A stretch of 64,000 nt of DNA from Povalibacter uvarum. GTDB lineage: Bacteria; Pseudomonadota; Gammaproteobacteria; Steroidobacterales; Steroidobacteraceae. Position numbers and translations under genes: made by a program. The stretch is from positions 434,001-498,000 of the forward strand of contig NZ_JACHHZ010000003.1 in assembly GCF_014202975.1 (NCBI RefSeq), given 5' to 3'. The notes beneath the pieces are model-generated. The model saw only the letters and a program-made list of their open reading frames with translations. It searched no databases and was not told the origin of the DNA. Shown one piece after another: positions 25,709 to 34,562 of this stretch. How positions within the stretch are numbered: position 1 is the stretch's first letter; each line of letters opens with the position of its first letter.

Positions 25709-26929
25709 ATGACTCGTTTCGCCGATGTCGAGATTCCATACGGGGCTTACTGGTCGACGCCGTTCGCGAAATGGCAGGGCGCATTGCAGCACCTGCACAG
25801 CGTGCGGCTCGCCGCGCACGTAGCCAAGTCGGAGCTGGCGAAGCGACAGATCGAAACCGCACAGTTCGATTTCGGCGTGCTCGGTATCACGCAGGTGCAA
25901 TACCAGTCGTTCCAGGGCGCGATATGGCCCCTATATGAAATCGGTATGACTCACGTGGCCGGGCCGCAGTTGTCGCAGGTTTGTTCGACCGGTCCGCGCA
26001 TCGTGCTGACTGCCGCCGCCGAGATTCAGTTGGGAATGGCGACTACTGCGCTGGTGCTGGGCGCGGATCGGACATCGAACGGTGCGCATATTTACTATCC
26101 GGCGCCGGCGGGATTCGGTGGAATGGGGCAGTCGGAAGACCAGGTGACTTACAATTTCTCGCACGACGTCAACGGCGGGCATTCGATGCTGCAGACGGCC
26201 GAGAATGTCGCGAAGAAGTACGGCGTCTCGACGCAGGAGCAGCACGATGTCGTCCTGCGGCGCTACGAGCAGTATCAGCAGGCACTGAAGGACGATCAGG
26301 CCTTCCAGCGGCGCTACATGACGCTGCCGTTCTCCGTGCCGAAGTACAACTTCAAAGGCGAGGCCGGCGTACTCACTGCGGATGAGGGCGTGTTTCCGAC
26401 GAGCGTCGAGGGCCTGGCGCGGCTGAAGCCGGTCTTGCCGGGTGGCACCGTGACGTTCGGCAGTCAGACACATCCCGCCGACGGCAACTGCGGCATGGTG
26501 ATAACGACGCCGGAGAAGGCGCGGCAGCTCAGCCGTGATCCGTCGATCCGCGTTCGTATTCTCGGGTTCGGCCAGGCTCGTGCCGATCTCGCGCACATGC
26601 CCGAAGCGCCCGTGCCCGCGACGAAGCGCGCTCTCGAGAACGCGGGCGTCTCGATCCGCGATATCAAGGCTGTCAAATCGCACAACCCGTTCGCAGTGAA
26701 CGACATCGTGTTCGCGCGCGAGATGGGCTTCCCCCTTGAGAAGATGAACAACTACGGCTGCTCGCTCGTATGGGGTCATCCGCACGCAGCCACTGGTCTT
26801 CGCGCAATCATCGAACTGATCGAGGAACTCGCGCTGCAAGGAGGCGGCGTCGGTCTGTTCCAGGGCTGCGCAGCGGGCGACTCGTCAATGGCAGCGGTGA
26901 TCGCGGTCGACGACCGTAGCTCGAAGTAG
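25709..26929 (+). CDS. Thiolase family protein (acyl-CoA acetyltransferase)
   Basis: 406 residues. ATG 25709 has AGGA 8 bases upstream; an ATG at 25673 in the operator gives only a nonconserved extension. 'QLSQVCSTGPRIVLTAAAEIQLGMATTALVLGADRTSNG' carries the nucleophilic Cys. 'KSHNPFAVNDIVFAREMG' and 'NNYGCSLVWGHPHAATGLRAIIELIEEL' supply the GHP histidine. The second catalytic Cys region 'FQGCAAGDSSMAAVI' is near the C-terminus. It resembles SCP2/acetyl-CoA acetyltransferase-type thiolases. In context it could cleave an aryl-3-ketopropionyl-CoA into aroyl-CoA and acetyl-CoA. Confidence 0.9.
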   Translation: MTRFADVEIPYGAYWSTPFAKWQGALQHLHSVRLAAHVAKSELAKRQIETAQFDFGVLGITQVQYQSFQGAIWPLYEIGMTHVAGPQLSQVCSTGPRIVLTAAAEIQLGMATTALVLGADRTSNGAHIYYPAPAGFGGMGQSEDQVTYNFSHDVNGGHSMLQTAENVAKKYGVSTQEQHDVVLRRYEQYQQALKDDQAFQRRYMTLPFSVPKYNFKGEAGVLTADEGVFPTSVEGLARLKPVLPGGTVTFGSQTHPADGNCGMVITTPEKARQLSRDPSIRVRILGFGQARADLAHMPEAPVPATKRALENAGVSIRDIKAVKSHNPFAVNDIVFAREMGFPLEKMNNYGCSLVWGHPHAATGLRAIIELIEELALQGGGVGLFQGCAAGDSSMAAVIAVDDRSSK

Positions 26930-26954
26930 CGAGCAACGCGAACGGAACATTCAT

Positions 26955-29012
26955 GTGAGTGCTCAAAATATCGCTGGCCTCGATCGGCTGTTCCGGCCGC
27001 GCTCGATCGCTGTCGTCGGCGCATCCGCATCCGAATCCAAGGTCGGCTATCAGCTGGTCGATGCTCTTCGTGGTTTCGATGGCCAGGTCTTTCCCATCAA
27101 CCCCAAGGCGACGCAGATCGCGGGAAGGCAGTCGTATCCGCAGCTCAGTGCGTTACCTGTCGTTCCGGATCTCGTGCTCCTCGGGGTGCCGGCAAACGCA
27201 TGCGTTGATGCATTGACAGAGGCTGCGCGGATCGGTGTCGGCGGTGCGGTGATCGTGGGTGGCGGCTTTGCGGAGTCAGGCCCAGATGGCGCAGCACTGC
27301 AAGCCCAGATCGAACGCGTCTGCAAGGGCAGCAGCCTGCGACTTCTCGGGCCGAACACAAGTGGTTACACGCGACCGGGCACGGGTTGTCACGCGTGTTT
27401 CCTGCCGACTGTTCAGCAGTTCGCGGCTGGTCCGCTAAGTATCGTCGCGCAGAGCGGCGGTGTGAATCTCACATTGGCACTGCTCGCGCATCGTCAGCGG
27501 CTGGGCATCAGGCTGGCTGTCGGTCTTGGGAATGCAGTGGACGTCGATGCGGCCGATGTCATCGAGTATCTCGCGCACGACCCGCAGACGAAGATGATCG
27601 GTCTGCACCTGGAAGGAGTTGCGGAAGGTCGCAGGCTCTATGACGTGTTGTCGCACGCGACGACGCTGAAGCCCGTCATCGTGTTGCCCGTCGGTCGCGC
27701 CCAAGTTGCGGATTTTGCTCAGTCGCACACGGGCAATCTCATGGGGCAGCATGCTGTGACAGTGGCCGCGCTGCGCCAGGCCGGGGCGATTGTCGTCGAC
27801 GCGACGCAGTCCTTGGTCGACGCAGCGGTCGGCTTTCTGGGCGGACGAATCGCGCCGAAAGCGAATCCCGGTGTCGGTATCGTGACGGGGCAGGCAGGTC
27901 CCGGGCTCATCATTCTCGACGCGTTGCGCAGCGCCGCCGTGAATGTGCCGACACTCGCGCCAGCGACGGTTGCCGAAATATCGAAGCATCTGCCGCCCCT
28001 GACGTATTTGCAGAATCCCATCGATACGGGCCGGCCGTCGCCGCTGTTCGCGGACGTGATGGTCGCGGCCTCGCGGGACCCAGCCATCGATGCAATCATC
28101 ACGTTTGCGCTCGACGAGCCCGCTGCGATCGACGCAGTGGCTGTTTTCGAGCGCGCGCGTAAGGACATCAAGCAACCGCTGGTGTTCGCGACGCTGGGCC
28201 TGGAGGGGTCAGTCGACGTCACGCAGAACAAGCTGCAGTCGCGTGACATTCCCGCATTGGAATCGCCGGAGCGCGGCGCCGTGGCCGTGCGAGCACTTGT
28301 CGACGATGCGAAGGCGCAGTATCGACGGCTCATCACGACGAGAACCGTTGCGGCTGCCGGTCGGGTGATTGCCCGGGCGCTGGACGAAGCGTCAGCCAAG
28401 GCGTTGCTGGCAGAGTTCGGCATCCGTTCACCCCGCTCACGCTCGTGCAGGAACGAAGAAGAAGCGGTAACCGCCTTCGATCAGCTCGACAAGCCGGTCG
28501 TCGTAAAAGTCCTGGACCCGCGGATTGCGCACAAGACCGAAGTCGGCGGCGTGCATCTCGGCGTTCGCACAGCCGATCAGTTGAGCGCGGCACTGCAAAA
28601 GATCGATGCGATCCCGGGCGATATCAGCGACCGCGGCTACCTGATCGAGGAGATGGCATCGAGCGGCATCGATTTGATTCTGGGCGCTCGACGCGATCCG
28701 AGTTTCGGCGCGACAGTGCTGCTCGGCCTCGGAGGTACCGAGGCCGAGGCGCTCAAGGACGTGAGCATTCGTCTTGCGCCGCTCGACCGTGTCGACGTCG
28801 AAGAAATGCTGCGCGAACTGCGCGGCTCGGCGTTGCTGGATGGGTGGAGGGGCGCGCCGGCAGTCGACCGCGACGCAATCATCGACGCCGTCGTTGCGGT
28901 CGCGGATCTCATGGAAGCCGCTGCCGATCTGCGGGAGCTGGACATCAACCCCTTGCGATGCACATCGAAGGGTGTTCAGGCACTCGATGCGTTGATGATC
29001 TGGAGCGACTAG
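26955..29012 (+). CDS. ADP-forming acyl-CoA synthetase (acetyl-CoA synthetase/NDP-forming family)
   Basis: 685 residues from GTG 26955; an ATG two bases upstream is out of frame. CoA-binding Rossmann domain: 'LFRPRSIAVVGASASESKVGYQLVDALRGF'. Ligase domain with phosphohistidine loop 'SHTGNLMGQHAVTVAALRQAGAIVVD'. ATP-grasp domain from ~460: 'AKALLAEFGIRSPRSRSCRNEEEAVTAF', 'KPVVVKVLDPRIAHKTEVGGVHLGVRT', 'EMASSGIDLILGARRDPSFGATVLLGLGG', 'LRELDINPL'. Runs 25 bases after the thiolase. It can run in either direction: activating an acid, or releasing acid from the thiolase product while making ATP. Its 3' end meets the FAH gene tail to tail three bases away. Confidence 0.88.
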   Translation: MSAQNIAGLDRLFRPRSIAVVGASASESKVGYQLVDALRGFDGQVFPINPKATQIAGRQSYPQLSALPVVPDLVLLGVPANACVDALTEAARIGVGGAVIVGGGFAESGPDGAALQAQIERVCKGSSLRLLGPNTSGYTRPGTGCHACFLPTVQQFAAGPLSIVAQSGGVNLTLALLAHRQRLGIRLAVGLGNAVDVDAADVIEYLAHDPQTKMIGLHLEGVAEGRRLYDVLSHATTLKPVIVLPVGRAQVADFAQSHTGNLMGQHAVTVAALRQAGAIVVDATQSLVDAAVGFLGGRIAPKANPGVGIVTGQAGPGLIILDALRSAAVNVPTLAPATVAEISKHLPPLTYLQNPIDTGRPSPLFADVMVAASRDPAIDAIITFALDEPAAIDAVAVFERARKDIKQPLVFATLGLEGSVDVTQNKLQSRDIPALESPERGAVAVRALVDDAKAQYRRLITTRTVAAAGRVIARALDEASAKALLAEFGIRSPRSRSCRNEEEAVTAFDQLDKPVVVKVLDPRIAHKTEVGGVHLGVRTADQLSAALQKIDAIPGDISDRGYLIEEMASSGIDLILGARRDPSFGATVLLGLGGTEAEALKDVSIRLAPLDRVDVEEMLRELRGSALLDGWRGAPAVDRDAIIDAVVAVADLMEAAADLRELDINPLRCTSKGVQALDALMIWSD

Positions 29013-29015
29013 CGG

Positions 29016-29867
29016 CTACGAGACCTTGACGACGAGTTGGCCGAGGCCGGTGATCGTCGCGTTCACGGTATCGCCGGAACGAATCAGGCCGACTCCCGAA
29101 GGCGTTCCCGTGAAGATCACATCGCCCGGATGCAGTGTGTAGAACGACGAAGCGAACACGATGAGTTGCGGCACGCTCAGCACGAGATCACGCGTGTTGG
29201 CGCGCTGTCGGGGTTCGCCGTTGACTGACAGATCCAGGTCGAGCTGGCCGACATCGGCGATCTCGTCCGGGGTAGTGAGCCACGGACCAAGCACTGAATA
29301 GGTATCGCACGACTTGCGAATGCTGCGCTCTTCGGTGCCACGCAAGGTGATGTCCAGTCCGATGCAATAGCCGGCGACGTGACTCATGGCATCGCTCGAC
29401 GCGACTTTCGATGCGGTCTTGCCGATCACGACCGCGAGCTCGATTTCATGGTCCGTGCGACGGTCGGGCAGTGCCAGGCGAATGCCTTCGGAGGCACCGC
29501 ACATCGAGCTGCTGGCTTTGAGAAAGAGCCCGGTTTCCTGGATGCGGCGAAGCTGTTCTTTCGGAAATGTAGCGGCGTCCGCGGTCGCTTCGGCGATATG
29601 TGAAGCGTAGTTGACGGGCGCGGCAACCAGCTTCCCTGGATTCGCGATGGGCGAGAGCAGCGCTACGGAATCAAGGTCGATCGGGCTGGCGCTTGCGGCT
29701 TCGCGCTCGAGGGCTTCCTTCAGACCCGGGAGAGCATCGATGAATACGTCATGAGTCGGGAATGGATACCGCTGCGCGGGCAGCTGCGAAAGGACTGCCG
29801 TGACGTCGCGAATCTGTCCGCCTACGACGAGGCCGATGCGGTTCCGATCGAAGCGGCAGATGCGCAT
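29016..29867 (-). CDS. Fumarylacetoacetate hydrolase (FAH) family protein
   Basis: 283 residues. ATG 29867 has a perfect AGGAGG six bases upstream. N-terminal 'MRICRFDRNRIGLVVGGQIRDV' and the catalytic core 'GLFLKASSSMCGASEGIRLALPDRRTDHEIELAVVIGKTASKV', 'VAGYCIGLDITLRGTEERSIRKSCDTYSVLGPWLTT', 'PGDVIFTGTPSGVGLIRSGDTV'. The metal ligands are in the E-x-E pair of 'DHEIELAV' and the Asp of 'GLDIT'. Family members cleave C-C bonds in acylpyruvates or isomerise/decarboxylate ring-cleavage products (HpaG, MhpD/CatE-like). It may finish degradation of an aromatic intermediate; exact substrate unknown. Confidence 0.9.
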   Translation of the reverse strand: MRICRFDRNRIGLVVGGQIRDVTAVLSQLPAQRYPFPTHDVFIDALPGLKEALEREAASASPIDLDSVALLSPIANPGKLVAAPVNYASHIAEATADAATFPKEQLRRIQETGLFLKASSSMCGASEGIRLALPDRRTDHEIELAVVIGKTASKVASSDAMSHVAGYCIGLDITLRGTEERSIRKSCDTYSVLGPWLTTPDEIADVGQLDLDLSVNGEPRQRANTRDLVLSVPQLIVFASSFYTLHPGDVIFTGTPSGVGLIRSGDTVNATITGLGQLVVKVS

Positions 29868-29968
29868 GCGAGCCTCCTGAGCGATAGGCACGCATTCTAG
29901 CGATACGCGAGCAATGACTTCGTGATCTTTCGCGAAGGCCGGCGCGACAATGGTGATGGCTCGCGACG

Positions 29969-30778
29969 CTATAGCCCACGTTCGCGACGATAGCGTTCCA
30001 TTGCATTGTCGGCACGATCGATCTGTGAGCCGCTGCAGCTCGACGCGTTGCTCGTGCGTCGTCCATCCTTGTAGTACACGACGCAGCGATTCTCGCTGAA
30101 GATCACTTCGCCCACGCCGTTGCGACCCATGACGACCCGCGGCTGGCCGCTACCCGGATTTGAGCCGCTCCAGCCTCCGGAGTCGCGCCCGACGCGCCGC
30201 ACCGAAGACACCGCGTCGTTGAGTCCGATCGCGCGCAGGGATGAGTAGCGACCGGGGTCGAGCGTTTCGCAGCGACCGCGAAAGTCGGAATCGGAACAGA
30301 TTTCCCACCGGCCATAGCTGATGACGACGGACGATGCGCGGTCATTGAATCCGCGGCTTTTGAGATCCGACTCGTTGATGCTGATCGGCAGCGATTCACC
30401 TTTGAATCCATCGTCCTGAAACAGGAGCACCGCATCGCGGCCGTTATCGCGCCCGCTGTCGGGACGGATCGAGGAGATCTGATCGTTCAGTCCCATGGCG
30501 CCGAGCGACCCGTAGCGACCGGCATCCAGCGTGATGCAGCGGCCGCCAAAGTCGGCATCGGTGCAGACGAGCCAGCGGCCGCGATCGATGATGACCGACG
30601 AGGCCTGGTCGTTGAGACCGACGCCCTTCAGGTTCTGCACCTCGTCGCGAGTCCTGAACTCCTTGCCCTGAAAGTTGTTGTCCTGGAACAGGGAGATTTC
30701 GGCGAAAGATGCGGTGCTCGCAAGGAGCATGACCAATCCGGCGAATGGGATCACTTTCTGCGCTGGGCGATACGGCAC
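29969..30778 (-). CDS. Secreted beta/gamma-crystallin-like protein
   Basis: 269 residues. GTG 30778 follows GGAGGA at ideal spacing; upstream ORF extension is not protein-like. Signal peptide 'FAGLVMLLASTASFA/EISLF'. Two crystallin domains: Greek-key motifs begin 'EISLFQDNNFQGKEFRTRDEVQNL' and 'AVLLFQDDGFKGESLPISINESDL', each followed by a second motif ('WLVCTDADFGGRCITLDAGRYGSLGAMGLNDQISS', 'WEICSDSDFRGRCETLDPGRYSSLRAIGLNDAVSS'). 'LNDQxSS' segments are where many microbial members bind Ca2+. A 60-residue C-terminal tail with two Cys follows. Divergent from a large secreted hydrolase. Function unknown beyond likely Ca-stabilised extracytoplasmic protein. Confidence 0.87.
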   Translation of the reverse strand: MPYRPAQKVIPFAGLVMLLASTASFAEISLFQDNNFQGKEFRTRDEVQNLKGVGLNDQASSVIIDRGRWLVCTDADFGGRCITLDAGRYGSLGAMGLNDQISSIRPDSGRDNGRDAVLLFQDDGFKGESLPISINESDLKSRGFNDRASSVVISYGRWEICSDSDFRGRCETLDPGRYSSLRAIGLNDAVSSVRRVGRDSGGWSGSNPGSGQPRVVMGRNGVGEVIFSENRCVVYYKDGRRTSNASSCSGSQIDRADNAMERYRRERGL

Positions 30779-31020
30779 TTGAGTCCTCCGGGTTCCACAT
30801 CCTCGGGTGAGAGCATGCCAGAGCAATCTGACTGGCACCTGACTGCGCGGACCGCGGGCTCGTATACAAAGCGTTGTGGTCGTGCGCGATTGCAAAGTCG
30901 CCGACGGCGGAGTATGGATAGGTGCAAGTGCGCCGGCTCATGCTCATGGGTGCAGAGCGCACGTGATCTTCGCACGCCTGCAGTCCATGGCTGCAGGACA
31001 CACCAGAAGGGGGCCGGAAG
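30779..31020. other. Divergent promoter region, no gene
   Basis: 242 bases between the start of the crystallin-like gene (-) and the DUF6351-like hydrolase (+). Both genes carry strong ribosome-binding sites, so promoters for both strands should be here. I saw no convincing operator palindrome or RNA element. Confidence 0.5.
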
Positions 31021-33480
31021 ATGAAGAAGAATCGAGCGCGGACCGCCCGCGCCTGTAGCAATCCGCATCAATCACTGCGCGCGTGGCTGGCATCGGGGGT
31101 CGCAATTGTTGCGCTGGCCGTGACCGGCGTCGGCGATTCCCATGCAGGATCGAACGGGGGCGGATCGAATCATGGTCATCACGACCGGGACGATCGCGGC
31201 AAGGGGCATGATCGGGGCAAAGACGTCGAGCTGCGGGTCCTCTCGAGCCCGGCGCGTTATGTGTCCGGCGGCGATGCGCGGATCCAGGTGACCGCGGCGC
31301 CCGGCCTGCACAACAAGATTCAGCTCTATCTCAACGGCCAGCAGATCAAGCCGGTGCTGCATTCGAGCGGCCATCGTCTGGAAGGCATCGTCAGCGGATT
31401 GCGAGACGGCGAAAACTGGCTCGAGGTGTACGCGAAGGGCCGCTGGGAGCGTGATGCGATCAAGCTGACCAACTATCCGATCACCGGCCCGATGTTCTCG
31501 GGTCCGCAGCAGCACCCGTTTGTGTGCACGACGACGCAAAGCGCGGTCGGTCGTCAGCCGATCGTTGAGAGCGCGACACCTCCGGGTACGCGGGTCTTCG
31601 ATACAGCTGGCAACATCGTCGGTTACAGCCAGGATTGTTCGATCGAGACCTTCGTCACCTATCTCTATCGCACCACCGGCAATGCATGGGCTGCGTTGCC
31701 GACGAACGGCACGCGTCCCGCCGATATGTCGAACGTGACGTTGGCCGACGGCAGCGTCGTCGACTTCATCGTCCGGCGCGAAGTGGGATCGATCAATCGC
31801 TTCCTCTACAGCTTCGCGATGCTCGCACCCGCGGGTGAGAATCCGGCGAAACCCGATCTCAGCCGCTGGAATCGCAAGCTGCTCTACTGGTTCCAGGGCG
31901 GCGTCGCGATCGGTCACTCGCAGGGCACGGTGCACAGCGGTTCGCTCAACCCCGACATTCTGCGCCTCGGCTACGCGATCGTTCATTCGAGCGGCAACAA
32001 CACCGGTACGCACTACAACCTGCAGGTAGCGGGCGAGACGGCGATGATGACGAAGGAGCGCTTCATCGAACGCTATGGCGTTCCGTCCTACACCGTGGGT
32101 CTCGGCGGTTCAGGCGGCGCAATTCAGCAGTACATCCTCGGCCAGAATCAGCCGGGCATCCTCGACGCGCTGCTGCCGGTGCAGTCGTATCCCGACATGG
32201 TTACGCAGACGATCCACGTCGGCGATTGCGAACTGCTCGAGTACTACATGGACGCGACTGATCGCAACAATGCGAAATGGCGCGTGACCAAGAATCGCAG
32301 CTGGCTCGTGGGTTTCAACGCGGAGGAAGGATTCGACAAGGTCAACGATCCTCTGGCGCCGCTCAAGACCGCACTCGGTTATGGAACCGCAGTCGGGTCT
32401 ACGGAGTGCATACCCGCATGGCGCGGACTGTCGCCGCTTGCAATGAATCCGTGGTACGGCCAGGCAGCGAACCAGCAGAACTACGAACCGCAATCGGCGA
32501 TCGCTGCCATTCGCTGGACGCACTGGGACGATCTGCGAAACATCTATGGTGTCGACTCGACGGGTGCGGCGCGCCCGACGTGGGACAACGTCGGCGTGCA
32601 GTATGGCCTGCAGGCGCTGCATGACGGCAACATCACGTTCGAGGAATTCCTGCACCTGAACTGGAACATTGGCGGCTGGAAGCAGCCGAGCGAGATGGTG
32701 CAGGAAGGCTTCCCGTTCTTCGGGACATCGAATGCCGAGATCGCCAAGGCACTGAGTGTTCCCGGCTACTTCGATCCGTGGAGCCGCCGCAACATGAACG
32801 TGAGCCCGAGCCCAACAGAACCTGCGCCGCGTACCAGTGGCGACTTCAGTGCGATGCGCGCCGCATACACGTCCGGAATGGTGTTCAGCGGCGAGCTCGA
32901 ACGGCCGACCATCGACCATCGGCAGTACATGGAGCGTGAGCTCGACATGCACAACGTGCATCAGAGCTTCGCCGTGCGCAAACGTGTGATCGAGAAGATG
33001 GGCAACTCCGACATGCTCGTGATCTGGTTCACCGATACGATGCCGGGCGTGCCGAAGGCAAGCCAGTCGATGGACGCCATCGCCGTGATGGATGAGTGGG
33101 TCCGCAACATTCAGCGAAACCCGCACAAGGGAATTCGCGGCAACCGTCCGGCGCGTGCTGTCGACAGCTGCTTCGATGTGAGCGGACAGTTGATCTATGC
33201 GGGACGCGACGCCTGGAACGGTATTCTCGACGACAAGCCGGTGGGTCCGTGCACGCAACGCTTCCCGATCTACTCGACCTCGCGCATCGTGGCGGGAGCA
33301 CCGATCGAAGGCGGTATCTACAAGTGCGCACGCAAGTCGGTCGATCGGGCGGTGGCCGACGGCACCTACGTGCCGGCTTCGCCCACTGCTGAGCAGATCG
33401 AGAGCCTGAAGAAGATCTTCCCCGAAGGTGTCTGCGACTACAGCCGTCCCGATCAGGCTCGGCCGCGGCGATCGCACTGA
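31021..33480 (+). CDS. Large secreted alpha/beta-hydrolase-like protein (DUF6351-like)
   Basis: 819 residues. ATG 31021 after GGGGGCCGGAAG. Signal peptide 'LASGVAIVALAVTGVGDSHA/GS'. Next comes a low-complexity His/Asp/Gly/Lys segment (~43-68), then a beta-rich N-terminal domain ('ARIQVTAAPGLHNKIQLYLNGQQIKP'). The body has a nucleophile-elbow-like 'GLGGSGGAIQQYI' (Ser364) after 'GYAIVHSSGNNTGTHYN', several paired Cys ('GDCELLEYY', 'STECIPAW', 'SCFDVSG', 'GPCTQRF', 'YKCARK', 'GVCDYS') and 'NSDMLVIWFTDTMPGVPKASQ'. I recall this layout from the uncharacterised DUF6351 family; the esterase-like fold is inferred from the elbow. Substrate unknown. Confidence 0.75.
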   Translation: MKKNRARTARACSNPHQSLRAWLASGVAIVALAVTGVGDSHAGSNGGGSNHGHHDRDDRGKGHDRGKDVELRVLSSPARYVSGGDARIQVTAAPGLHNKIQLYLNGQQIKPVLHSSGHRLEGIVSGLRDGENWLEVYAKGRWERDAIKLTNYPITGPMFSGPQQHPFVCTTTQSAVGRQPIVESATPPGTRVFDTAGNIVGYSQDCSIETFVTYLYRTTGNAWAALPTNGTRPADMSNVTLADGSVVDFIVRREVGSINRFLYSFAMLAPAGENPAKPDLSRWNRKLLYWFQGGVAIGHSQGTVHSGSLNPDILRLGYAIVHSSGNNTGTHYNLQVAGETAMMTKERFIERYGVPSYTVGLGGSGGAIQQYILGQNQPGILDALLPVQSYPDMVTQTIHVGDCELLEYYMDATDRNNAKWRVTKNRSWLVGFNAEEGFDKVNDPLAPLKTALGYGTAVGSTECIPAWRGLSPLAMNPWYGQAANQQNYEPQSAIAAIRWTHWDDLRNIYGVDSTGAARPTWDNVGVQYGLQALHDGNITFEEFLHLNWNIGGWKQPSEMVQEGFPFFGTSNAEIAKALSVPGYFDPWSRRNMNVSPSPTEPAPRTSGDFSAMRAAYTSGMVFSGELERPTIDHRQYMERELDMHNVHQSFAVRKRVIEKMGNSDMLVIWFTDTMPGVPKASQSMDAIAVMDEWVRNIQRNPHKGIRGNRPARAVDSCFDVSGQLIYAGRDAWNGILDDKPVGPCTQRFPIYSTSRIVAGAPIEGGIYKCARKSVDRAVADGTYVPASPTAEQIESLKKIFPEGVCDYSRPDQARPRRSH

Positions 33481-33553
33481 TGCCAGCTGATTCATGGAGA
33501 ACGCGCTTCGTCGGTTGCCCGACGAAGCGCACTTCAGTCGAAGGGGAGACGAC

Positions 33554-34339
33554 ATGACACTCGCGTTCGACGGCGCCGCCTCGACCACAGCGCTTGCAGG
33601 AATTGCCGCTATCGCAGTCGTGACGTGGCTCGTCAGCCTCGTGAAGCGTGACGCAAGTATTGTGGACAGCGTCTGGTCCGTGCTGATCTGGACGGCCGGA
33701 GCTGTCTACTTCCATGCGGCCGATGACCCGGGCCAACGTGGCTGGTTGATGCTGGCTCTGCTATCGGTATGGGCATTGCGCCTGTGCGTCTATATCACTG
33801 CGCGCAACTGGGGCGAGCCAGAAGATCGTCGCTACCAGAAAATCCGTGCGCGCAATCAGCCGCATTTCGGCTTGAAGAGCCTCTTCATCGTGTTCCTGTT
33901 GCAGGGTGTGCTCGCGTGGATCGTCGCGTGGCCGATGATGGCGGTCGGTGCCGAGCCCGCGGAACTCTCGGCTCTGGATTGGCTGGGAGCAGCGCTGGCG
34001 GTCTTCGGTATTCTTTTCGAGGCGATTGCCGATTGGCAGATGGCTCGATTCAAAGCGCGGCGAGAGAGCGAAGGGCAAGTGATGGATCGGGGATTGTGGC
34101 GCTACTCGCGTCACCCGAACTACTTCGGTGAGACGTGCGCCTGGTGGGGTCTGTGGTTGCTCGCCCTTGCAGCGGGCGGATGGTGGACCATCGTGAGTCC
34201 ACTATTGATGACGGTGCTGCTGCTGAAAGTATCCGGCGTGGCGCTGCTGGAGCGCGACATCGGCACGCGGCGACCAGCGTACGCGCAGTACGTGAAGCAG
34301 ACCAATGCCTTCATCCCGGGACCGCCGCGCTCGGCCTGA
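33554..34339 (+). CDS. DUF1295 membrane protein (steroid 5-alpha-reductase/ICMT-like fold)
   Basis: 261 residues. ATG 33554 has GGGGAG upstream; a 20-residue in-frame extension is unlikely. Six to seven transmembrane helices. 'RNWGEPEDRRYQKIRAR' and the C-terminal 'GLWRYSRHPNYFGETCAWWGLWLLALA...SPLLMTVLLLKVSGVALLERDI' match the DUF1295 family, whose 'R-H-P-N-Y' motif is shared with the NADPH/cofactor-binding region of steroid reductases and isoprenylcysteine methyltransferases. It is an inner-membrane enzyme of unproven chemistry. No obvious operon partner. Confidence 0.88.
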   Translation: MTLAFDGAASTTALAGIAAIAVVTWLVSLVKRDASIVDSVWSVLIWTAGAVYFHAADDPGQRGWLMLALLSVWALRLCVYITARNWGEPEDRRYQKIRARNQPHFGLKSLFIVFLLQGVLAWIVAWPMMAVGAEPAELSALDWLGAALAVFGILFEAIADWQMARFKARRESEGQVMDRGLWRYSRHPNYFGETCAWWGLWLLALAAGGWWTIVSPLLMTVLLLKVSGVALLERDIGTRRPAYAQYVKQTNAFIPGPPRSA

Positions 34340-34364
34340 GAGGAGCTTGATTGGATCGGTGATG

Positions 34365-34562
34365 TCAGCGGGAGCGTTGCCGGCGCTCGATATGCAACAC
34401 TTTGGATGTCCAGTCGCGCGCCTTGTCTTTGCAGCGAGCGGCATCCGCTGCCCGTCCTTCCTGTTCGGCAGCGGTGGCACGCTGGGTCCACATGCGAACG
34501 CGCTCCCTAGCGGCTTCATGTCCGAGATGGAGTTCATCCGCTTCGAGCCGGTCTTGCTGCAT
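34365..34562 (-). CDS. Small hypothetical protein, helix-rich
   Basis: 65 residues: 'MQQDRLEADELHLGHEAA...', strongly charged, rich in Ala, Arg and Glu, predicted to form one or two long amphipathic helices. A purine-rich AAGGGA lies about 8 bases before the ATG. It is tail to tail with the DUF1295 gene. No family recognised. The regular heptad-like spacing argues for a real gene, but the plus strand of the same stretch is also open, so confidence is modest. Confidence 0.42.
   Translation of the reverse strand: MQQDRLEADELHLGHEAARERVRMWTQRATAAEQEGRAADAARCKDKARDWTSKVLHIERRQRSR

Noticed and set aside
34202-34537. 111-residue minus-strand frame overlapping the DUF1295 gene
   Set aside because: It runs into the confirmed DUF1295 gene on the other strand; the smaller frame 34365-34562 is the better candidate.
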